Positions 25,123 through 32,336 of a stretch of 44,887 nt of DNA are shown here, piece after piece. Positions within the stretch are counted from its first letter, which is position 1, and the number at the start of each line of letters is the position of its first letter. The notes under the pieces are model-generated. The model worked only from the letters and a program-made list of their open reading frames with translations. It was not told the DNA's origin and did no database searches. Position numbers and translations under genes: made by a program. The stretch is from Bacteroidota bacterium (GTDB lineage Bacteria > Bacteroidota > Bacteroidia > Bacteroidales > F082): NCBI GenBank assembly GCA_002686705.1, contig NYYH01000006.1, positions 1 to 44,887 of the forward strand, in the 5' to 3' direction.

Positions 25123-26133
25123 TTACAAATCTTCATGATAAACTACTGCCATTAACACATCACCAACTATTTGAAGGCTTTGCTTATCAATAAATTCTAT
25201 CTTGTCATCAATAGTATGCCACTGATCAAAAAAACTACGGTTTTTGCTGTTTGGGTCAAGGTGGATAATATCAATTGAAGGAATCTTTGCATATTTATTT
25301 ACAAAATAATGATCGTCAGTAATCTGGCCACCGAGTTCATCAATAAAAACATTCCTGTATCCCAAATCAGAAGCTTTATTCCATACGAGATCTACTACAA
25401 ATTTTGCTTCATTATTAGAATGATGTTCTCTGCGGAATTCTGCATTTTCAGATCCAACCATATCTAGTAGTATACCAAATACAGCTGAGTAACCAAATAC
25501 ATGAGGATTTTTTGACCAAAATTGTGAACCCAATCCCCAATATTCTTCATCAGAGGTCATCTGCATTTCAAATGGTGGACCCCAATCTTCAAGATCAAAT
25601 AAGATAATATCAATACCTACTTTTGGGCTACTAAGTTGAAACTGTCTTGCCATCTCAAGAAGAACACCCACTCCGCTACCTCCATCATTAGCTCCGTCAA
25701 TAGGAGTGTTATGCAATTCTGCGTTATCATCATGGTCTGCGTAAGGGCGTGAGTCCCAGTGAGCCATAAGTAAAATTCGCTTCTCAACATCTTGATTAAA
25801 TGAAGCTATAATATTTTTACCATTTCGAGTTACATTATCATATGTACGGGTTTTAAAATTTTGAACTGTAACTTCAGCTCCAAAGTTTTTCAGTTCACTT
25901 ATGAGCCATGAGGCACATCTCTTGTGAGCTTCACTTCCTGGTACCCGAGGGCCAAAGCTTACCTGATGAGCAACATATTTGTAAGCAGAATCAGCATTGA
26001 AAGGTGGAACAGAAATTATTTCTTTTTTAGGAATCTTTTTGTTTGATGTTCTATTTTTTTGGCCCATCTGGCAGGATGAACTGAAAATCAGAATAATTAA
26101 ACTAGTAGTTAATATTGAAGCAAGAATATTCAT
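25123..26133 (-). CDS. M28-family lipoprotein, glutaminyl-peptide cyclotransferase-like
   Basis: 336-aa lipoprotein (signal residues 1-20, Cys21 after FSSS). Zinc-site motifs of the M28 fold: AHWDSRP (124-130, His125), DGANDGGSG (147-154, Asp150), LLEMA with Glu160, and FDQWHTIDD near the C-terminus. The GPRVPGSEAH opening and the QWHTIDD ending resemble bacterial and animal-type glutaminyl cyclases, which form N-terminal pyroglutamate, rather than aminopeptidases, but the two cannot be separated with certainty here. It acts outside the cytoplasm. It lies 57 bp downstream of the nitroreductase gene. Confidence 0.85.
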   Translation of the reverse strand: MNILASILTTSLIILIFSSSCQMGQKNRTSNKKIPKKEIISVPPFNADSAYKYVAHQVSFGPRVPGSEAHKRCASWLISELKNFGAEVTVQNFKTRTYDNVTRNGKNIIASFNQDVEKRILLMAHWDSRPYADHDDNAELHNTPIDGANDGGSGVGVLLEMARQFQLSSPKVGIDIILFDLEDWGPPFEMQMTSDEEYWGLGSQFWSKNPHVFGYSAVFGILLDMVGSENAEFRREHHSNNEAKFVVDLVWNKASDLGYRNVFIDELGGQITDDHYFVNKYAKIPSIDIIHLDPNSKNRSFFDQWHTIDDKIEFIDKQSLQIVGDVLMAVVYHEDL

Positions 26134-26190
26134 TTATTGTTTTCCTTATTAATTAAACAAAAGCGTAAGCTTGTAGCTGCAGTTAGAAAC

Positions 26191-26784
26191 TTATAGTTTA
26201 TAATTATTACCAAATTTGTCTCTGAAAACTATCTCATCAAGCCCTTTCCTTTCTCTGGGTTTTGTTTCCATTGTAGCCATATCTTCGGGTAGATCATCTA
26301 CATTTCCATAATATCCAAGAACGGTAACCGATACAGTCTGAAAATCATTCGGAATATCAAATAATTTTACTGCTTTGTTGGCATCGAAACCACTCATTTG
26401 ATGTGTATGTAGTCCTTGATTTATTGCCTCAAGTATCATAAATGCAACAGCTTGCCCCAAATCATATTTAAATGTAACATTATTATTTCCATTACGCGTA
26501 AAAGTTTTCTTTGCAATATTAAGTATTAGGACTGAAGCATTACTTGCCCATATTATGTTCCAGTCGATAAGCGTACTTAGAATTGTATCATAAGTGCTAT
26601 CGCCTTTTTGACCGAGAATAAATCTCCAAGGTTGTTCATTGAACGCTGAAGGAGCCCACCGTGCAGCTTCAAGAATGCTTTGAAGTTGTTCTCTTTTGAC
26701 AGGTTTAGAGCTAAATGATCTGGTACTCCATCGGTCTTCAATAAGTTTATTAATGCTATAATTATTGTTCGTCGAATTTTTCAT
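26191..26784 (-). CDS. Nitroreductase-family FMN protein
   Basis: 197-aa protein with the nitroreductase fold: RWSTRSFSSKPV (FMN phosphate contacts, about 18-29), AARWAPSAFNEQPWRFI (about 41-57), and a C-terminal VTVLGYYG. Family members reduce nitro compounds, quinones or flavins with NAD(P)H, or dehydrogenate small molecules. No substrate is indicated. It has its own -7 box 21 nt upstream and is followed by the M28 gene on the same strand. Confidence 0.88.
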   Translation of the reverse strand: MKNSTNNNYSINKLIEDRWSTRSFSSKPVKREQLQSILEAARWAPSAFNEQPWRFILGQKGDSTYDTILSTLIDWNIIWASNASVLILNIAKKTFTRNGNNNVTFKYDLGQAVAFMILEAINQGLHTHQMSGFDANKAVKLFDIPNDFQTVSVTVLGYYGNVDDLPEDMATMETKPRERKGLDEIVFRDKFGNNYKL

Positions 26785-26805
26785 GGTCTTAATGTTTCAA
26801 CGCAT

Positions 26806-26813
26806 CAAAAATA
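26806..26813 (-). promoter_or_regulatory. -7 promoter box of the nitroreductase gene (TATTTTTG)
   Basis: Exact TAnnTTTG on the minus strand, 21 nt before the ATG. The -33 element is not clear. Confidence 0.45.
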
Positions 26814-26932
26814 ATTAAAAAATGCAGTATATATTTAATGCTTAAAACTCTTTGAGTAATATCATATTGTAAATAATTATGTTTCAAAAGTTAAAAAATT
26901 GTAAAAGAAGTTGTGAAATTCTAAATCTTATT

Positions 26933-26940
26933 TATATTTG
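26933..26940 (+). promoter_or_regulatory. -7 promoter box of the GH17-like gene (TATATTTG)
   Basis: Exact TAnnTTTG, 32 nt before the ATG at 26973. A TTG at 26911-26913 lies 19 nt upstream and could serve as a reduced -33 element. Confidence 0.5.
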
Positions 26941-26972
26941 ATCTAAATAATATAATCTTAAAGTTATCTTTT

Positions 26973-28370
26973 ATGAAAAATCTGAAAGTATTTTTTAGCA
27001 TATTAGTTGCATTTTTCACTATGGTTATAGTAATAGTTTCATGTAGTAAGAATAACAATTCTCCTGAGGTAATATTAAAAGTATTCCCCACTGTCGGGAG
27101 CACGATGACTGAGTTTAACATCGACATGTCAGAAAGCAATGACCTAGAAGATCATGTTTCTAAGCTCTCTATACGTGTGGATTGGGAGAGTGACGGAGTA
27201 TGGGACTTAGATTGGACAACTGAAAAAATCCATTCACAAATATATGGCACAGAAGGGGATCACAACATTCAGGTTGAGATAAAAGATACTGATGGTAATG
27301 TAACTCCCACATCTGAATCACTGAAAATTACAAATAGTAATCACCTGGTTCCTGCCAATAGCCCTTTTAGCTACAATGTTGGTATTAATTATGAAACATG
27401 GACTGCAGGAAGAAATAATAGAGATATTGGAAAGGATCTTGATACAGTTACAAAATATTTCAAACTCATAAAAACTTATCATACTGCTGCGGTCGGCACA
27501 TCTCAAGTAATAATTGATCCAACAATGTTAGAAGTAATTAATTATATGTTGGCACATGAAGAAGCCAAACTGGAATTAGCTCTTGGTACAAATAATAATG
27601 TATTAGCGAATGGTGGCTATGGTTCACCTTGGACACCAGGATTAATGACTTCGAAATCCTATACTGACGAATGGGTTCAGATGCTAATAAATTCTTTCAC
27701 GTCTAAAGCAAACGTAGAAAAATATGTAAAGTTAATTATGCTTGGAAACGAAATTGATGCAAACGGACCTCTCACCTCAGATAGCAAGTTTACAGATTAT
27801 TATACCAAATGGATTCCTCAGGCATTTGACAGTTTAAAAGCGTCATTGCATGATGCAGGATTAAAAGATATTCCTGTATCAACAATTATTGCAAATTATC
27901 CATTATCGGATCCAACTTCCAAAAAAGTTCAATATACAAGTGTAAAGTATATTAAAGATAATTGGAGCCCTGATTGGAATTCAGGGGAACCGCTCGTTCT
28001 GTTTAATCAATACACTCCTGATTGGGGAAAATCAACTGATTTTGGACCTGTAATTACCTATTTTGAGGGTGTTGAAAGTGAACTCGGCGGGTCACCAAAT
28101 GTATATGTTGGTGAAACAGGTTATTCTGCGGAGTATGGCGAGGGAAATGAAGCAAAAGTAATCAACCAGGTTTTTACTTGGCTGGACAGTCAGTATAAAA
28201 AGAACAAGTTGACTGTTCCATTATTTGTTTTTATGGCTTTCGACCATCCGGCAAAACCACCGGGTCAGAAAAAAATGGGAGTATTTAATAACGATAGTAT
28301 TACAAATGTTCCGAAAGGGATTAAGAATGGGATTAAGTTACCTGCTTGGATAAGTAAGAAAAAAAATTAA
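26973..28370 (+). CDS. Lipoprotein with GH17-like glycoside hydrolase domain
   Basis: 465-aa lipoprotein (hydrophobic signal residues 5-22, lipobox IVSC with Cys24). Residues about 31-120 form a PKD/Ig-like domain (VDWESDGVWDLDW, EGDHNIQVEIKDTDGNV). Residues about 133-460 look like a TIM barrel of the GH17/clan GH-A type. The proposed acid/base is Glu260 in MLGNEID and the nucleophile Glu381 in VGETGYSAEYG, matching the GNE and ExGWPS positions of beta-1,3-glucanases. It may cut or transglycosylate beta-1,3-glucan such as laminarin at the cell surface. No SusC/SusD pair is nearby. The GH17 call is by eye. Confidence 0.7.
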   Translation: MKNLKVFFSILVAFFTMVIVIVSCSKNNNSPEVILKVFPTVGSTMTEFNIDMSESNDLEDHVSKLSIRVDWESDGVWDLDWTTEKIHSQIYGTEGDHNIQVEIKDTDGNVTPTSESLKITNSNHLVPANSPFSYNVGINYETWTAGRNNRDIGKDLDTVTKYFKLIKTYHTAAVGTSQVIIDPTMLEVINYMLAHEEAKLELALGTNNNVLANGGYGSPWTPGLMTSKSYTDEWVQMLINSFTSKANVEKYVKLIMLGNEIDANGPLTSDSKFTDYYTKWIPQAFDSLKASLHDAGLKDIPVSTIIANYPLSDPTSKKVQYTSVKYIKDNWSPDWNSGEPLVLFNQYTPDWGKSTDFGPVITYFEGVESELGGSPNVYVGETGYSAEYGEGNEAKVINQVFTWLDSQYKKNKLTVPLFVFMAFDHPAKPPGQKKMGVFNNDSITNVPKGIKNGIKLPAWISKKKN

Positions 28371-28393
28371 TAGATCGGTTTTGTCAAAACTCA

Positions 28394-28418
28394 AACTAAG
28401 AATACATCACTCTTAGTT
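28394..28418. terminator. Hairpin between convergent genes
   Basis: Perfect 8-bp stem AACTAAGA / TCTTAGTT with a 9-nt loop, directly next to the kinase stop codon at 28419. The palindrome GTTTTGTCAAAAC (28378-28390) lies just before it. There is no T run on either strand, so terminator function is uncertain. Confidence 0.3.
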
Positions 28419-29792
28419 CTAGAATATCATTGTAAAAACAGCTCCTTCATCCTGCTTTGACCGAACTGTAATACTTCCTTTGTGCATCTGCATTATTTGC
28501 CTTGAAAGACTAAGTCCAATACCAGAGCCTTTTTTCTTTGATGTAAAGAAAGGCATGAAAATTTTATCCAGTAAATCCTGCTTAATTCCTTTTCCATTAT
28601 CGGCAATTTCTATTGTTGTGCGATTGTTTAAATTAACAGACGCCACAATTGTAATTTTTGGTTTGTGATCATCAGTATTTATTTCCAAAACTGCATCAAT
28701 CGCATTAAGCAATAAGTTAATAAGAACCTAGTCAATTAAATCGGGATCGGCTAAGATTTTTAAATCTTTAGGAAATATTTTTATTGTTGTTTCAATATTG
28801 TTTTTTTCAAATTTTGGACCTAACAATTCTATAACTCTATCAAATAAGTCCTGTACATAAAAATGTCTGAAGTTTGGTTTCGGTATTCTTGTTAAGTTGC
28901 GGTAAAGTTCAACAAAATTAAGAAGCCCTTTACTACGGTTCCCAATTGTTGCAATGGCCTGCCCCACGTTCTCCATATCTTCTTTGTAAATTTCTGGAGA
29001 CGGAAGTTCATTTTTATGATTCTTTACTATTTCGTCGATTGTTTCAGAAAGTGATGATATTGGTGTAATTGAGTTCATTATTTCATGTGTAAGTACCCGA
29101 ATAAGCTTTTGCCACGACTCAATTTCCTTTTGTTCAAGTTCAGGAGCAATGTCCTGAAAAGAAACAAGAATATATTCTTCTCCCCGCATCCTGAATTGAG
29201 TAGCATAAATAGATAATTGTAGAAGTTCATCAGCGATAAATACCTTAATAAGCGCCTTATTGCCTGCTTTCATACTCTGCAATTTGTTAGGTAACTGATC
29301 TTCAATCACAGATAAATCTTTGATATTCCTTAATCTCGGCAATTGCAACAATCGTTTAACGGCATTATTAAATACATCCACAGTACCATCTCTCTTAAAA
29401 ACAATAATGCCAACACTAACATGTTGTATAACAGTAAGCAGATAATTAAAATGTTCCTCTTTTTCTGTTTTATTCTTTTTGAAAGCTTCTATTACTTCAT
29501 TAAATTCTTTGTTCAGGCCTTCAAAACTTTTACCCAATTCATTATCAGTAAATGAACTTGTAAAATCTGCATGGCGTATCGATTCAAAAAAGTGGGTTAA
29601 TTTAATATTTGTTTGTTCGGTGAATCTAATTAATGCAATTATTTGTACTAAGAAAACAACCGCCAGAATAATTGAACTTATGGCATATGCTGTTTGTTCA
29701 TGAATAATGAATACCAGAGCAAATGTTATCATTATCAGTGTTATCCTGATAATTATTTGTATTCTGAATTTCTTATAAACCATATTTCTCAA
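28419..29792 (-). pseudogene. Sensor histidine kinase (NtrY/ZraS type) broken by an in-frame TAG
   Basis: One continuous frame of 457 codons plus stop, interrupted by TAG at 28730-28728 (codon 355). Before it: two membrane helices (about 12-30, 36-56), a HAMP/PAS-like region and a dimerisation domain with His236 in LTHEIMNSITP. After it, in the same frame: the N-box region VLINLLLNAIDAV, DNGKGI and GSGIGLSLSRQ. The stop falls within ADPDLID-stop-VLINLLLNA, where relatives have a residue such as Gln, so one C-to-T change in CAG explains it. The 354-aa product keeps the phosphorylatable histidine but lacks nearly all of the ATP-binding domain. It should be inactive unless TAG is read through. 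The start overlaps the regulator gene by 20 bp. Confidence 0.85.
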
Positions 29793-31152
29793 TTCTTCGA
29801 TAAAGCGAGGCGCGTGTTAGACCAAGTTCTTTAGCAGCCCTGCTGATATTACCTCCATGCTTATCGATCACTTTTCTCACCAGTACTTTCTCAACTTCTT
29901 CTAAGTTAAGATTGTCTGGTGTAAAACTTTCATTGTTTTTATCTTCTTTTTCTGAGATAAAGAAATCATGAGGTTCAAGAATATTTGATTCGCTGAGTAT
30001 AACTGCCCTTTCAACAGAATGCTGAAGCTCGCGTATATTTCCCGGCCAATCATGCTTTTGCAAACGTTTCATTGTACCAACACTTATTCTCTTTTTAGGA
30101 ACCTTGTATTTTTTACAATAGTTGTCGATAAAATGTTCAATAAGAGGTTCGAAATCTTCCATTCTGTCTTTAAGTAAAGGAAGTTTAATCTCAACAGTAT
30201 TTATTCGGTAAAGCAAATCCTGACGGAATTTGTGTTCATTAACCATCTGGTAAAGTGGCATATTTGTAGCACAAATCAATCTTACATTTATAGGAATCTC
30301 TTTTGAAGAGCCAAGTCTAATAACTTTTCTGCTTTGGAGAACACCCAGTAGTTTTGATTGCAATCCGTGACTTAGGTTCCCAATTTCATCTAAAAAGATA
30401 GTTCCGCCACTGGCTACTTCAAACCTTCCTGCCCTATCTTCTTTGGCATCTGTGAAAGCTCCTTTTTTATAACCGAAAAGTTCACTCTCGAATAGAGTTT
30501 CGGTAATTGCACCTAAGTCAACGCTTATAAAAACATTATCATGTCTGTTTGATGCTCTGTGTATCGCCCTTGCAACAACTTCTTTACCGGTACCATTCTC
30601 GCCCAATATCAGTACGTTAGCATCCGTTGCTGCAACTTTATATGCTATTTTCATTATTTTCTGCATTGCCGATGATGAACCAATAAGATTACTATGATTT
30701 TGGTTTTGGTCAGCTATAAAAACTTTTTGTTTCGACCTTAAGGTCTCAAGTTCAACTTTTGATTCACGGATTTGCAGGGACGCTTGAATTGTAGCAAGAA
30801 GTTTTTTATTTTCCCACGGCTTTAGTACAAAGTTTGTAGCTCCTTCTTTAATGCCTTGAACCGCTAGCTCAATGTCACCATAACCTGTTATAAAAATTAC
30901 AGTGGCTGCTGGGTCGTATTCTAATATAACATTCAGCCAATGAAATCCTTCCTGACCACTTGTTGCATCGCGCGAGAAATTCATATCAAGCAGAATCACA
31001 TCATAATTATCATTTTTTATGATATCAGGAATGTTTTGTGGGTTTTTTTCGGTATGAATAATACTGATGTGTTGCCTGAGAAACATTTTAGCTGCTAACA
31101 ATATATCAGTGTCATCATCAACAATTAATAATCTGGCATTTATTTTACTCAT
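29773..31152 (-). CDS. Sigma54-dependent NtrC-family response regulator
   Basis: 459-aa regulator, complete. Receiver domain (1-125) with Asp56 as phosphorylation site and Lys111; AAA+ domain (about 155-390) with Walker A GENGTGKE (184-191), the sigma54-contacting loop GAFTDA (231-236, a GAFTGA variant) and Walker B TIFLDE (251-256); Fis-type helix-turn-helix at 430-459. It should activate sigma54 promoters when phosphorylated by the adjacent kinase, which carries a premature stop. It is divergent from the small-protein/ABC operon, the likely target. A TATATTTG box lies at 31220-31227 on the minus strand, 67 nt upstream. Confidence 0.95.
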   Translation of the reverse strand: MSKINARLLIVDDDTDILLAAKMFLRQHISIIHTEKNPQNIPDIIKNDNYDVILLDMNFSRDATSGQEGFHWLNVILEYDPAATVIFITGYGDIELAVQGIKEGATNFVLKPWENKKLLATIQASLQIRESKVELETLRSKQKVFIADQNQNHSNLIGSSSAMQKIMKIAYKVAATDANVLILGENGTGKEVVARAIHRASNRHDNVFISVDLGAITETLFESELFGYKKGAFTDAKEDRAGRFEVASGGTIFLDEIGNLSHGLQSKLLGVLQSRKVIRLGSSKEIPINVRLICATNMPLYQMVNEHKFRQDLLYRINTVEIKLPLLKDRMEDFEPLIEHFIDNYCKKYKVPKKRISVGTMKRLQKHDWPGNIRELQHSVERAVILSESNILEPHDFFISEKEDKNNESFTPDNLNLEEVEKVLVRKVIDKHGGNISRAAKELGLTRASLYRRIEKYGL

Positions 31153-31304
31153 TATAAATGTGTTTTTTTGTGCTACTGATTAGTTTGGTTAAAATTACAA
31201 TTAAATGTTCACCTTTGTACAAATATATGGACGATTTCGAACAGAATATGTTACACTTTAACTATTTTTTTTATAATGCTAATATTATCAATGCTATATA
31301 GGCG

Positions 31305-31321
31305 TTGGCACAGAATTAGTT
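31305..31321 (+). promoter_or_regulatory. Candidate sigma54 promoter (TTGGCAC-N5-TAGTT)
   Basis: The -24 element TTGGCAC is perfect. At the -12 element the consensus TTGC is TAGT, so the -13 G is kept but the -12 C is T. Predicted start is about 31332, leaving a 28-nt leader to the small gene at 31360. The perfect palindrome TTAACAATTGTTAA (31330-31343) lies at the predicted start. The divergent neighbour encodes a sigma54 activator. Confidence 0.4.
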
Positions 31322-31359
31322 AAAGTTTGTTAACAATTGTTAATACAAGGATTTAGTGA

Positions 31360-31533
31360 ATGGAACTAAAAAATAAAAACTTAACACGATATACTGTCGG
31401 CATATTTATCGGGATTATGATGGGATTGCTTTTCGGTATTGTAATCGGTAAAATTGGATTAGGAATTGTTATAGGACTACCCCTTGGTGTTGGTATAGGA
31501 TACGTATTAATCAAAAGGAACCACAAGGAATAG
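31360..31533 (+). CDS. 57-aa glycine-zipper membrane protein
   Basis: A short reading frame: MELKNKNLTRYTVG, then an almost uninterrupted hydrophobic stretch (about residues 13-51) with regularly spaced glycines (GIFIGIMMGLLFGIVIGKIG, then GIVIGLPLGVGIG), ending in a basic tail (IKRNHKE). It probably forms one hairpin of two glycine-zipper helices in the inner membrane. It lies 28 nt after the start point predicted from the candidate sigma54 promoter and 19 bp upstream of the ABC ATPase gene, so it is probably the first gene of that operon. I do not recognise a named family; a modulator or accessory subunit of the exporter is an inference. Confidence 0.65.
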   Translation: MELKNKNLTRYTVGIFIGIMMGLLFGIVIGKIGLGIVIGLPLGVGIGYVLIKRNHKE

Positions 31534-31552
31534 GATCAAAAATGCAAACATC

Positions 31553-32238
31553 ATGATGATAGAAACTTTTGACCTCACCAAAACCTTTAAGGCTGAGGAT
31601 ATTGAAACAATTGCTTTACATAATGTCAGCCTGAAAGTAGAAAAGGGTGATTTTATAGCTATTATGGGACCTTCGGGTTGTGGTAAAACAACCTTCCTTA
31701 ATATATTAGGGATGATTGACAGCATTACTAACGGTAGGTATTTATTGTTTGGACAGGATGTAACACGGATATCTGAAAAACAAAAAACTGAGATTAGAAA
31801 AAAAACATAGGATTTGTATTTCAAAATTTTAACCTTATTGAAGAACTCACTGTTTACGAAAATATAGAGCTCCCACTTTTTTATCTTGGATGGAAGCGAA
31901 AAGAAAGGAAAAAGCGCGTTGAAGATATTATGAGTCGTATGAAAATTAGTCATAGGAAGAACTTATTCCCGATTCAGCTTTCTGGTGGACAGCAGCAACG
32001 TGTGGCAGTTGCAAGAGCCATAATATCAAATCCATCATTGTTGTTGGCTGATGAACCAACCGGAAATCTTGATTCAATGCATGGAGAAGAAGTAATGACA
32101 ATGTTAAATGAACTAAATAAAACCGGAACAACTATAGTAATGGTAACGCACTCACAGCGTGATGCTTCTTATAGCAGACGTGTAGTACACTTATTTGACG
32201 GTCAAATAATTAATGAGAATTTAAATAAGATGATTTAA
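31553..32238 (+). pseudogene. ABC exporter ATPase (LolD/MacB type) with a frameshift in an A8 run
   Basis: The first 85 codons carry Walker A GPSGCGKTT, then the frame hits TAG at 31808-31810. The remainder continues in the -1 frame: NIGFVFQNFNLIEELTVYEN (Q-loop), LSGGQQQR signature, [13 protein letters not shown] (Walker B and D-loop) and the H-loop MVTHS. The break lies at eight A, 31798-31805; nine A would give one 228-aa protein of normal length (RKKNIGF). A -1 ribosomal slip on A-AAA-AAA, or RNA polymerase slippage adding one A, would restore it. Its partner is the MacB-like permease 98 bp downstream. Whether this is decay, recoding or a homopolymer assembly error cannot be decided from one sequence. 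Confidence 0.85.
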
Positions 32239-32336
32239 TTCAGCAAATAACTAGTGATAAGTTGTAAATGCTGAGTTACTAATAAAAAAATTATGAGTTT
32301 CAATTAACTCATTTATCAAAACCCAAGAACAAGACG

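Noticed and set aside
28728..28730. Stop-codon reassignment (TAG as sense codon) to explain the kinase
   Set aside because: Several intact genes in the window end with TAG in the expected place, so the genome uses it as a normal stop.
31214..31223. Palindrome TTTGTACAAA upstream of the NtrC-like gene
   Set aside because: Ten bases only and overlapping a TATATTTG promoter box; not enough to call an enhancer site.
31507..31953. 148-codon minus-strand frame opposite the ABC ATPase
   Set aside because: It looks long because the ATPase frame is broken here, but it lacks domains and covers conserved sense-strand motifs (Walker A, Q-loop).
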